Below, in pieces: positions 46,701 through 58,277 of a stretch of DNA of 64,000 bases. Every line of letters starts with the position of its first letter. Position 1 is the first letter of the stretch. The translations under genes and the position numbers were made by a program. The DNA is from Phoenix dactylifera (Eukaryota; Streptophyta; Magnoliopsida; Arecales; Arecaceae): positions 13,829,646 through 13,893,645 of the forward strand of contig NC_052399.1 in the NCBI RefSeq assembly GCF_009389715.1, given 5' to 3'. Below the pieces are notes generated by a model. The model did not search any database. It was not told where the DNA came from and saw nothing but the letters and a program-made list of their open reading frames with translations.

Positions 46701-49700
46701 GTTATTATATGCTAGCTGATTTGGATTTTTTTTCATCCATTTCTATCACAGGAATCATTTGGGAACTGAAAATTGTGGAAAAGATATACTTGGCCTACTG
46801 CAGGTAGACATGTACATTATTTATGCTTCTTGTGAGTTATGAAAAATATTGGCAAACTGCACAGAACTTGAATCAAACCAAATCTTGCCATTTAGTGCTT
46901 ATTTCACTGTCAATTAGCTGCGATATGGTTCTTACTTCTTAGGCATGAAGATACGAACTTTTTTTTTTTCCTTTAGTTTGTGTGAATGGATTTTGAGAGG
47001 AAGCATTAACGGCTCCAAGATTAACATAAAGAGAAGAGAAAGAAAGAAGGTAGATGAACTAAGAAAAATGGTTAGAGTTCCAAATTATTGCACATAAAAC
47101 AAAGATTTGTGTAATGTGGGGTAGGAAGCACAAGGAACAAGAAAATAAATGAAAGTGGATAAAAAGCTCTACGTGACCTGTATTAAGAATAAATTCAGCG
47201 CTGCTCTGTCACATCCCATAGACTCCATAAAATGCCCCCCCCCCCCCCCCCCCCCCTTGTTGACCCTTGAAAGGTGGAATCTGAGGCTAAAGCCATGCCG
47301 ATCAACATCAGATATATTGGCAGTTTGACATGCCCTGAGTGCCTATTCTGGAATGGGGCCATAATAGCAACTCTGATGAGTGGGTGAAAATTGAGGCATT
47401 TTGGTAAACTTTGCTCAGAATCATGCCTTTACAGCCATCTTCTCCGTGGAGTTTGCAGCTAGGACAGCAATATCACATTTCTTATAAGCTGTTCATTGCA
47501 TTATATCAGCTTTGCAATAAGGAGAAATGTGTTCATTCTTGTTGGTCATATCCTGCTATCCTGAACCTTTTCAGTAAGCATTTCTGAGATTTTTTTTTAA
47601 TAAAAAAATCAAAAGAGAGAATTCAAGTTTTTAAGTGAAAACATTTGAAGAGTAGCTGTATTTTATTCAATCACTTAAGATGTTATTCAGTTGAAATGGA
47701 TTTAATAATATACTTCTTCCATTGAAGGGTGATTTCAATTCTGTAGAATATTTTGCTGAATTCTGCATGACTATTGATTTTCCATGTATAAGTGTTATAT
47801 ATGCCTGGGTTCCCACATTGAGAATGCTGGCTGTATTAGCTTTATTTTTACTTGTTCATTGGGTTCAACTATTGTTAGTCAGCTTATTATTATTATTATA
47901 TGCATCAGGTCCTAAATCTTTGTTAATTTTTCCATCAAGATGACAATTTAGTGTCAATCATCTGGCAAACATTTTGCATTTTGTTCATTTGTTTCAATTA
48001 AAGATATATAACATTTTTTGATATAACGTTGTTGGTTTTTGATAATTAATAACTCTGCTCAATACATGTTGTACAGGATATTTCTTCAGGTCCTTCTATT
48101 CATCCTCCAAGCACACAAGTCCCAATGGGAGAATGTTGTGCTGGCAGCATTCCTGAAAGTAATGATGCAAAATCTATGAATAATTTAATGTTCGATTCTC
48201 CTGACGGGGCTACTGCAGGATTTGATCCGTATTTGCAAACTTCCCGGAACTGCCAACTCCGCATATCGTTGCAAGATAGCCAATCTCTTGAAAATCATGA
48301 AAATAACTACATATCTGTATGTCAGACATCTGGTCCTGAAGTAAAACCACCTGTTCAAGGCAGCAAATGTTCTAGGGATCACTCTCAGTGCCTTCGTTTT
48401 GAATTATCTGCCCAACAGGTCCAATTGAAGGTTGAACATTTGGAAGAAGGTTATGTTAATAATGATTCTGAAATAAATGCAGGTGTGCTATGTAGTGCTG
48501 ATAAAAAATTACCAGAGAAGGGTAGTACAGCTAGTACTTGTGCAGCCACTCCATGTACTCCAGATGCTAAGATGTCATGCTTAAGACAGATACTTGCTGA
48601 CCAGAATGATAGCGATCGGGTGTATGATTCAATACTCCCAACCTTTCCTGTTGAGGTAAAGGTCAAACCTTTGGAAGAAAGTGGCACCAACAGGGTTCCT
48701 GAAGCAAATGCTGAAAATCATTTGAGCCTGTTGCTAAGTAATCATTCAACAGAGGTTTCTAGAGCACGAACTCGAAGTTCGTCAAAAGATGATCATTTTC
48801 AAGTCAACTCTTCATTCAATGGCAATAATTTGCAAGAAAACATGTCAACTAGCTATTTATGTTCTGACCAGAAATCTCTTCCTGAAGATGTAATTAATTC
48901 AGAATCTCCGAAACTTCAGAGCAGTAAAATTTCTGGTTTTATGAATAGTACTTATTTAGAGAACTCCTGTACAGTTTCTCAGTCTTCAGCAAAGGCTGGT
49001 AATTACCAGGACAACGTTTCGCCTAGTGGTGACAGTTTGTTTGAAGAATCTGGCAGAAATTGTTCTGATCAGGTCTCTTTTCTAGAGAAAGTACATGCTG
49101 GTGCTAGTAATATATTATCAAATTCAGTTCAAGTGAAGACTGAACCCTTGGAAAGTGGCTTATTGAGCAAGTGTGAGAATCATCTATTCAGCTTTCCAGA
49201 GTCTTATATGTTAGAAGCTGATGTCAAGAGGGAAACTCTTGATGAACTCTCTGTAGATGTGATTGATCATGTTTCGAAAGTAGGACATGCTATGATGCCG
49301 ATTTCAGGAATTGTTTCTAACTTAGATTATGACAACAATCTGAATTGCTCTCAACAAGCAGTGCCACGCTGTCCAGTAGATGGTTCTGTCAACCCTAAAA
49401 ATGCCAAATCAAGTCATTTTTCTCTTCGAAGGATAAGGAAAAAAACTGCAACGTCTGGAGTGATCCCCTATCACGTTTCACTTCTCATTTTTGTATTCTA
49501 TGATCATTTTGTTTAGAAATGTACTTTCTTTACAATTTAAAAAACAATCCATGCAGGGATTCAGTGGAAACTGCACTTGAGGAAGATGCTCCTGGACTTC
49601 TACAGGTAAATATAAGATTTGATTTGAGTATTACATTCAGTCATATTTTGAAGTAATGGATTTTGGGCAGGTTCTACTAGATAAAGGAATAACAGTTGAG

Positions 49701-52700
49701 GAAATTATACTTTATGGGGACGTAGAAGACGATGAAGCGTTAGAGGTTTCTTCCACAGATGACAGTTTTGAAGAACTTGAAACTGTGATGACTAAGGTGG
49801 CTAATTTATCATTCAATGTGCATTCTTTGATGCCTACCGCAATGATGATTTCTTTTTCCTCAGTCATACGCCATTGAACTCATGCCTCCGTTTCTGCAAT
49901 CAATTATTCGTATTAGATATTGCCAGTATCTAGTGACATCTTAGCACATATAACAAATTTGTTTACTGGTATTATGACTGAAATTTTGGAATGCAACATT
50001 AAGCATTATATGTTTCTATTATAATGGTGCATATGCTTCTTCTTCCGGATTTTAATATGAGTAATAAAGCTACTTTTTAGATGCCATATCATGATGTCAA
50101 CAGAAAGAAATCCTGTATTTTACATATTTCTAATGGAAACTCGAAACTGTTGCATAAGAAAAAACATTTTTGGCTTTATGAAACTCTTCATTTTGGTGCA
50201 GAATTTGCTTGGACTTGAATAATGCTGGATCATGGTTGCTAAGATAATTAGTTCTGGGTTGAATGATGGCAAAATTATTTTCTTGCAGATGGCATACAGC
50301 ATTCTAAGCAACTGATACTTACAATTTGGTTCTAATACTGTCTAAATATTGGCACATCAAATGTCACTTAGTTGAGGAAATATGGTTGACCACATGATAG
50401 GAATGGTCTAATACCCAACAACTTTGTGAGGAGTTAAATGCCATAACAAGGATGAAGATCCTAGAGGTTGAATTTGTGGGACCAAAGTTTCCTTTTTTAA
50501 TGATGCCTAACATTAAAATATGATCGTTAATTGGCTTCCTTTAAAATTCCTTTTACAACTATTAGCCAAGACACCATAAAGATTTGTTAGGTGGATCTGT
50601 TCTCTTTTTTTTTTTCTTCTTTTTTTTTGATTCAATGGTTTAACAGCTGTTAGTATATTGTTATTCAAAAGTGCTGGTTGGGGGGGGGGGGGGGGGTCAC
50701 AAGATGAAATTGTGCATCTATCGGCGAAGACAAATAGTTGGTAACACGAAACATTTTGGAGATTTGAACCAGAGTGAAAGTTCTCTAGTTGGCTGATTTT
50801 CTGTTGCAAGAGTGCATCATCTGGAGCAAAATGCAGGCCTCATAGCAAATAACAAAGATTTCGGTACAGGCGTCTGCAGAACATTTCATTTAATTATGTT
50901 TTTGTGATTGGCTATAATATGGGAAGGAATCCAGGTAGCCACCAGGTTTTATTTACTATTATTAGGGTTTGTTATGTTTACTGTCCCTAGGCAAGTCAAT
51001 GAATATAGCATTTCTCTGGGTCTTTTTATAAGGTCTGCATTTTAAAGCTGGCTAAGGGAAGCACACCGGTTCAATTGTATTTTGATGGGATTCATAAAAC
51101 AAATTTTGAAAAGGGTTGACTATATTCTCTCTTGCTATTATCTTCTTCTATTAGGTCTTTCCCTTCATTTCTTTTTTGTCTCAAATCTAAACAAATCAAA
51201 TCTTGTTGAAGAATCTAAAGATATTCGGCGCCCTCCCTTAAAAGATCTCAATTTGTATGACCAGATCTGTGCAATCCACTCTATATATATTATTGACTAT
51301 GATTATCTCACTTTGTTATCAATTGGTTAGCTTACTTTAGGATATGCCAACTATGATTACTTTCAGCATCTCCTAATACATTAGGGATGTAAAAGGATAT
51401 GAATATTATGAAAGGTTGATATATTTGGTTCTCATGACATTTGAGAATTGAGATGGAAGGGATAGAATCAGTGTCGGCGGAACCGATACCGGACACCGTA
51501 CTGGTTGCCCCGCGGGATGAGTCGGTACGGGCCCGTGTCGTGTCGTGTCGTGTCAGGCTTGTACCAGCACAGTAGAGGAGGCGGGAGAGAGAGGATAAGA
51601 GAGAAAGAGAAGGGGGAGAGAGGGAGGGAGGCCGATGGAGGGCCGTCGAAGGCCGGTGACCCATGCAGGAGGCGGAGGAAATCTCCACGGCCGGAAAACA
51701 GGGCAGGTCTCCTATTTCGTTTGAAACAGATTGCTTGCCGACTTTACTTAAAAATCGTGAAATAAAGGAAGGGGCTGAACCCCTGTTTCGAACGAAACAG
51801 GGGACCCGCTTTGTTTCTCGATCATGGAGCCTAGAGGAGCGTCCTCCGCACGGCTCGCCGGCTTCTGCTAGTCCTCCATCGGTCGGCTTCCACCGCCGTC
51901 TCTCTTCCTTCCTCTCTCCCTCCTCCGCTCGTTCTCTCTTTTTCTTTCTTTCTCCTTCTCCTCCTTCGACAATGGATTTGCTAGAATCGTGCCGGTCAGG
52001 TGCCGGGACGGCTCGGTACGACCGGAACCGTCCGGTTTGGGACGGTTCCGCCAACATTGGATAGGACCATATGTTGCTTCCTTATCACTCAAGACAAGGT
52101 TGAGTATGAGTTTTATTAATTACAGGTAACGGAGAGTATCTTTATGGGGCCATCAATTGATATTATATTTATGTTGACACTCCCTAGTTCAAGGACATGT
52201 TTTATGCTATGGTCAGATGAGGCTGCCACTGGCTCGGTCTTGATGATTGTTTATTTATGTTTGGTGTCTCTTCAGAAGTTTTCAGATGCACTACAGCTTG
52301 TGTACCAATAACGAGTCTTTGTTTTAAATACTATTTCATCTCAGGTTTTTTTAAACACATTTCTGCAGTTTATTAAACACCGATAACATAATCTTTTGAT
52401 TTACATATTGTAGATGATTATGTCCCTTGGTTAAGTATGTGGTTTTGTATGATCTATCCATTTCTCTTGCTGTTGCCAAAGTTATTCTAAGCCTAGTTTA
52501 GATTGGTAATAGCATCCTTCATGCCGATATGTTTCAAATATGACATAATACAACACGGTATCGTGTTGTAGTTCTGAACCGATCAATGTAGGCATGCTGG
52601 TGTTTTATAATGTAGTTGAACTAACTGCCATTGTGTAGAATTTTTTATATTTTGTGTGTACCATACAATTCTCCTTTAGGTTTATCATTCTTGTTTGTTG

Positions 52701-55700
52701 CTCGTCTGCATTATCTGGTTTTAAAGGATATTCTGGAACTTTATTATAAAAATTGGGCGCTGGTGTCTCTCTATTATAGATAGCAAAGAGTCAAGAAAAA
52801 GAACTGATTGTGCATAGGAATTTTATTATTTTCTATTAAAAATAGAGAAAAGGAAATATTTGTTACCTTCTCTTCATGTGCAATGCTGTAACCAAGGATT
52901 AACTGTCGGTATTAGTTGCACTGGCTGTTATGTACTGCCAGATTGACTCTTTACCTACCTCATACAGATTTGTATTTGGGTTACTATCATGCTGGCTGAA
53001 CTGCGTATCTGTATGGCCTGAGTGCTGCTGTACTCATATTGACCAGTGACCTGTATGGGCTCATACTGCAGTTTTTAAAACCTCAGCTACATCAATGAAC
53101 TCTGACAAACAGCTTAGGGAAGCCCATTGCCCACTCAAAATTTGTCTGTCAGGGACCCACCACCCAAGCTCATGGCCTTATGTCTAACTGTGTTTAGTAT
53201 GAATCTTAACAACATTGGGCAAAAAGAATCTTTGAGCATTGAAAAGGTTGCTCACGATCAAATGATGGGGGGCTTGACACCGATGATCTGAGCCATGATC
53301 TACAATCTCTACATTGTTTACTGTTTAAAAAACTGTGATTTCGAGATCATTAGCCCATGCATTCAGTGGCTAAAAAACATGCATTGTTTCATATTATTTA
53401 AATTATCCATTTTGGACCATTCGATGCATGGGCTAGTACATGACTTTTTTGACAATGAGCATTTTAGAGATAGTAGATCATCTCCAATAGCTCGAGTCAT
53501 TGGAGCCAGGCTCGGTCATCCTATCAGGACCGACCTTATTCAGGATGCTGCATGGGCACCCATATATTAGCTCCATTCAAAAAGAAAACATTTTGTTTTG
53601 TACCTTTTGACATTGTTCTGACCTTATGTTTCAATCAGGCTCTCTTCTTCCTTTATTAACACGAAACTTCTATGTAGGATAATATGTCCACTTTGGGAAC
53701 TCCCCAAAAACTCGAACATGTACCCACTTCCTAAGTAGCTTCCTATGCCTTTTGTGACTTTCAAGTGTTTTTTAAATATTCGCTTCACCACACTTGCACC
53801 TGGACCTGCACCTGCTCTGTCACCCACTCCCGATTCCGGCGACCAAGCTTCTTCCCCACACTGATCTAAATTGAAAGCTAGTTTGGGAGTTATTTTGGAA
53901 GTGAGGGATGCAATCTTGCTGGAAGATATCAGCTGCTAAGCTCCTTCCCAGTTGTTGTTCGATCCCAGTTATTGTGGTTAAATTGATTATTAAATTTGAA
54001 TTAATATCTGCCTTGGACGAAAACAAGTACATTTTATCAGTCTTTAGACCCTGGACTGAATCAAATTGCACATTTTTTGCAATAAATTCTATTTCTTTCT
54101 CTTCTGTTCACATTGTACTCTTATTTGAAAGACATGTTTATGCTTGCTGTTGCACTTAGCTTAGTTTTATACTTGTCTTCTTGCTTTTTGTTGCTCTTTT
54201 AGATGATTCTGGACCTGCAAAATTCTATTTAATGTGATTATCATGCAAATGCAACATCTTCAAGATAAGTGGGCATGAGTTAAATGCCAAAGCTGCAAAG
54301 TTATCTTCTATTCATTTTTGTATCTTGTATTCAATATGTTTTGAGTTCTCTTTCCTTTCGTGTCTCAGTTATTTCCTGAGAGAGCATCTCTAATCAAGCT
54401 TTCTACTGCACGGCATGTTAAGGGGTCAAAGGCTGTATACTGTTTGGCCTGCTTAATTTCCCTTATTGAACAGGTGGGTAATTTTTATGATATCTTTTGG
54501 GTATTAAAAAGTTGTGTGTCTTTTTTCTCGCATATATACCTTTGCAAATATGGCTTATTAGGTATTTACCCTTCAAAAATCACTGTTTGCATGTATACCC
54601 TACAAATCCTCTTGTTTTTACAATTTTTAAATGACAGTTCTAATAAATAATTGTTTTATGTATAAAAGGACTTGATTACAATTTTGCATTAATGCCCTTA
54701 TCTCTTTACAATATAAATTAAATGTTAGTTTTTTCAGGTAGATTAGTGCAAAAGGGTAATAGTGTCTTGTTACACTTAAAAGCAGTTATTTTTTTGCATT
54801 GTTAGTCAAAAATGTAAAGGGACAGCTATCATTGCAAAAGCAAGATGATTTCAGGGGTGTCTATGTAAATAGTGATTTCGGAGGATTAATATGCAATGTC
54901 ATATTTACAAGGATATGTATGTAATATCCCCATAAACTTTTACCGAATTGTAGTGTGCTAAACTAGTTTTCTTACCATAGTTTTATTGGTACTCATGCTT
55001 TCTTATTTTGTAGACTCGATATCTCCAATTCCGTAATAGCTCTGTTGAATGGGGATGGTGTAGGGACCTGCAATCGTTTATTTTTGTCTTTAAAAGGCAT
55101 AACAGGTAATCTTTGTTCCTTGGGGTTTCTCCTCTAAAGAGAATTCCAATTCACTAGTTTGTTGGGTGAATCACAATATGACTCCTGGAATTAACTTTGA
55201 TACAGAATAGTCTTAGAACGTCCAGAATATGGGTATGCCACTTATTTCTTTGAGCTTGTGGACTCTTTGCCCATTCCCTGGCAAATCAAGAGGTTAGTGA
55301 CAGCCATGAAGCTTCCCAGCTGTAGCAGGACCACTCTAATCGAGAACAAACCATTGTTGGTAAGACTTTCATCTTCTGTTTTTTGTAATTCTGTCATTGC
55401 GACATTGTTGAAGGGGCTGCACTTGCATTATTACATACTTGTAATTTGCCAAAGACATATATGTAAACATTAATTGGCACTTTTCTCCTTTGCAATTATT
55501 GATATATCATCTTTTATTTTTTGTGAAAAAATGGTTCTCCATTTTTCTAATTCTTTGAACTGCATTTTAGATCATTTTAACTTGACTTTAAAGAAATGGC
55601 TTTAAAAACAAAAACTAGTCTAACATGAGAGTCTCATTATTAGTATTAAACAAAAACAAAAACTAGGTTCCTTGCAAATCATAGAAAAGACGACCAACAA

Positions 55701-58277
55701 ATATTTATACCTTAACATCGTCTTGCATTTTCATTTAATGCTGAATGTTTTGTAAGTCATTTGATGATCTTTAATTTATATTTTATGGGCCAGAATGTCA
55801 ATATCAGGAATCAGATCCATATGTGCTAGTTAGTGGCAAGTCTTACCCAAGGGTTCAGCAGGCTACATTACTCAAATTTGGTGAACAGTTGTCTGACAAC
55901 TGCAACCTATCACCAGTAATGCACCAGCTCCATGATCCCACAGTTTATAATTGGCCTTCCTAACCTTAATGTCATGGACTAAGTGGCGGGGAAGAGTTCA
56001 TTAATATCTGCATTTTGTTCTTGCACCCAAGTTTTGGTTACTTGCATGCATGTCAAGAAACAAGATATGCATACAAGAAGATGAGCATCATGGAACTGCC
56101 ATTTTTACTAGATCGAGAGAGAAATGTCCATTCGGATGAGAATTGTGTTACTGACATCAATGAAAATTAGAGAAATGTAAAAAACTTAAAGCCTTCCCTG
56201 GGTCATGTTCTCTATAGTTTTGTCACCTAATATCCTGTATCTTTATGTTCAATCAAATCAGTGGCCAAGTGAGCTGTTGAATTATCAAACAAGTACTCGA
56301 AATGTGCCCAGAATTAGGGGTGTAAACAAGCAAAGCTCGACCAAGCTAGGCACTTGAGCCAGGTCATTTAGCGTGAGACTTGAACAGCATAGCTTGGCTA
56401 AGCCAGGCACTCGAGTCAGGTCATTTAGTTTTTGGTCGCACTTTCACGAGTACCTTGTTCAAGAGATTTGGTCAATGCCTGATGTTCCTCAAGGCTTCCA
56501 AATATACACTTTGAGCTGATTTTGATGGCTCTATCTCAATTTAATAATGGGAATTTGCTCCTTTTGCATAAATCATGTTAATTTTTGATGATTTTAAATT
56601 ATTATTTGTTCTTATATAATAACTGAAATAATATATTGATATGTATGATTATTAATTTTTCATATTTCAAGAGCTGAGCTTGGATGTTTTGTGCTAGCTC
56701 TAGCTTAGGCTCATTTACCATTTCAGCAGGCCAAAATCAGTTGAGCATGAGTTGCTAAATGGCTTTCTTGCTTAAAGTCCTCCTTTAAATGATGTGGAAT
56801 TTTGAAATTATGTTGAGCAGTCGTTATGTTCTGTGAAATATAATGACTCATGAGAGGGTAGAGTGGTCGATATAAATGATGTTTCTATATAAAATTCATT
56901 TGTACTCTCTCGAGCAAGGGTCACCATTACAACAGACAATTGCTGATTGTTGCTCTTCTAGGGGAAAAAATAATCATACCAAACAGCAAGCTCAAATTGA
57001 ATAGTTCTGGCTGTTCAGGTTAATTTTCTTGAACTTCTTGCTCCTGATAAGAATTTTGAGCCATTATTTTAGTGACTTATCTTAATCTGGATAAGAATTT
57101 TGGCTCGCCCTTTTGAGTACTCAATCTCTTTGAGAATTCATGTTGCATGGAGTTTCATTCTTGTTAAAATATCTTTTGAGTAGTTCAGCAACTTCTCTTA
57201 TAAATCCGTACATAACAGTTTTACTATCTTAAATGCTCATATTTCAAAATACATACAGAAAAATGTTGTTATAATCATTAAGTTTAGAAATTATTTTCTG
57301 TTTTCGAGTTCTATTAGTTGTTTCATTGTGAATTTACAAATGTTGCATTCTAGTACATGTAGTTGAAATTAAGCATTAGCTGTTCCAAGAAAGTTTCAAT
57401 ACCTGTTTTATGGTTATTTTAATGCTTCAATCCCTATATGTAATTGAACTTGCATATTAACTGAAATTACCCATCCACTGCTTCATAAATGATTGTTCAG
57501 AAGCAATTTTTAAGGCTTTCCTGAATAAAAGACATATATTATTGAACTTACTATTACCCAAAATTTACCTATCCAATGGTGTCATGGATGATTGGTTAGG
57601 CAAAATGAGCTTCTTCTCCGAGTTGAAACTGAGTTCTGAATATTCCCTAGTTTAGCATACGTCAAGTGCTATTTCAGAGTAAGTTTAGTGGATAGCATAA
57701 TTATAAATTAGAGCGATGGTGATGAAAATTGCTACTCAACTGACAGTTTTACATTTTCTGCATCACATTTATGCGGTGATAATCGGTTTGTAAACCATTT
57801 TTGCATAATGTCTCTCTTTTCTACCACTTTATTTGCATTTGTCTTGGGATTTTATTGATGAGTTGTTTTACCATGACCAGATACTCCATTTAATCTCGCT
57901 AGTGCATGTTAATGCAGAACCAGCTATTTCTGATAGACTACTAACAGCTTATTGATTTATTTCTTTTAAAAAAAACTTTACATCTTAAAACGGCATATCT
58001 ATTTTTGTAAAAGGTTGGAGAAGATTTAACAGAGGGAGAGGCGTGTGTTTTGGAGGAGTATGGTTGGACACCAAATACTGGCCTCGGGACAATGCTCAAC
58101 TACTGTGACAGGGTGGTTCATGACAAGAAAAATGAGAGGTATAACTCAGAATGGAGGGCCAAGATTGGGAGGTTGTTAATGATTGGCCATGATGGTGGGC
58201 GCACTGTACTGGCCAATCTTCCTAAGAAAGTTGCGAAGTACATGGAGAACCGTAATCAAGAAATCAAGTTGATTTAA
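34782..58277 (+). CDS. large SOG1-like NAC-domain protein with long C-terminal region
   Basis: I chained 14 exons in consistent phase: 34782-34948, 35072-35120, 42525-42702, 42785-43191, 43512-43787, 46106-46662, 46752-46803, 48077-49452, 49557-49605, 49671-49796, 54369-54473, 55014-55105, 55206-55359 and 58014-58277, about 1283 codons. Exon 1 has a basic TKRRR stretch. Exons 3-4 encode the NAC domain (about residues 73-235): [56 protein letters not shown] and VVSKIFYE, closest in memory to SOG1 and the SND2-type NACs. The middle (about 270-1030) is Ser/Glu/Asp-rich with repeated VKxE motifs. The end (about 1030-1283) looks folded and conserved: [52 protein letters not shown] and [21 protein letters not shown] do not recognise that domain. 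It is probably a nuclear DNA-binding regulator. Weak points: the exon 8 donor is GTCTGG, and expression data could split the model. Confidence 0.75.
37974..38225 (-). pseudogene. gag-like fragment of an LTR retrotransposon
   Basis: In intron 2 of the NAC gene. On the minus strand it reads [20 protein letters not shown] and [19 protein letters not shown], which has the pattern of a retrotransposon gag (FxxRFR...Ip.se). It is short, has no zinc knuckle and runs into unrelated sequence. Confidence 0.4.
38226..40180. other. mitochondrial-type DNA insertion (NUMT) in intron 2 of the NAC gene
   Basis: Base composition changes abruptly from AT-rich intron to mixed, CTTTC/GAAAG-rich sequence typical of plant mitochondrial genomes. 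It contains a plus-strand piece of bacterial/mitochondrial-type large-subunit rRNA (38964-39138). Blocks before and after have the look of recombined mitochondrial spacer. The outer limits are estimates from composition. Confidence 0.65.
38964..39138 (+). pseudogene. mitochondrial-type LSU rRNA fragment (rrn26, domain V)
   Basis: The words GACCCCGTGCACCTTGACTA, ATGTGTAGGATAGGTGGGAG, AAAGACCACTCTTTC and GGTGGGTAGT occur in the order and spacing of bacterial 23S rRNA domain V (roughly E. coli 2060-2240). ACTATAGCTT and GTGTAGGATAGGTGG distinguish it from the plastid gene, which has a different sequence here, and suit the plant mitochondrial 26S gene. Only about 175 of over 3000 bases are present, and a poly-G stretch has grown near 39108, so it is a nonfunctional fragment. 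Confidence 0.75.
40190..40600. mobile_element. reverse-transcriptase scraps (LINE-like, then antisense copia)
   Basis: At about 40200-40335, plus strand, mixed frames give [20 protein letters not shown] and [15 protein letters not shown], which resemble the LINE reverse-transcriptase motif around GDPLSPFLF. At about 40395-40590, minus strand, broken frames give [18 protein letters not shown] and [10 protein letters not shown], a copia reverse-transcriptase signature. Both are short and shifted. Confidence 0.55.
43950..45200 (-). mobile_element. degenerate LINE remnant in NAC intron 5
   Basis: On the minus strand broken frames contain words typical of the 3' part of plant LINE ORF2, such as LEAPTW-like LRLQLG followed by ELISSEG, and [13 protein letters not shown], which resembles VNWERVCRSKELGG in intact LINEs. 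Stops are frequent; edges are uncertain. Confidence 0.4.
47235..47256 (+). repeat. run of 22 C
   Basis: Homopolymer in intron 7 of the NAC gene, preceded by AAATG. Confidence 0.9.
50680..50696 (+). repeat. run of 17 G
   Basis: Homopolymer in intron 10 of the NAC gene, about 35 bp after two long T runs. Confidence 0.9.
51466..52058. mobile_element. foldback DNA element (593 bp) in NAC intron 10
   Basis: The ends are inverted repeats built around TGTCGGCGGAACCG (left) and TGTTGGCGGAACCG (right, other strand). The left arm is purine-rich (GAGAGAGGATAAGAGAGAAA) and the right arm is its pyrimidine-rich counterpart, with matching GC-rich blocks nearer the middle, so most of the element can fold on itself. 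Near the centre is a perfect palindrome of 11-bp arms, CCCCTGTTTCG/CGAAACAGGGG, at 51780-51803. GGATAG occurs directly outside both ends (51460-51465, 52059-52064) and may be the target duplication. There is no transposase; the superfamily is not settled. Confidence 0.65.
56313..56430 (+). repeat. repeat beginning ATTAGGGGTGTAAACAAG with an internal duplication
   Basis: In intron 13 of the NAC gene. After the head sequence a unit of about 37 bp ending CAGGTCATTTAG occurs twice (about 56335-56371 and 56391-56428). The head resembles that of the repeat at 23435 on the minus strand. Confidence 0.5.

Noticed and set aside
50513-50809. 98-codon minus-strand frame over the G run
   Set aside because: Its proline tract comes from the homopolymer and the frame lies in an intron.
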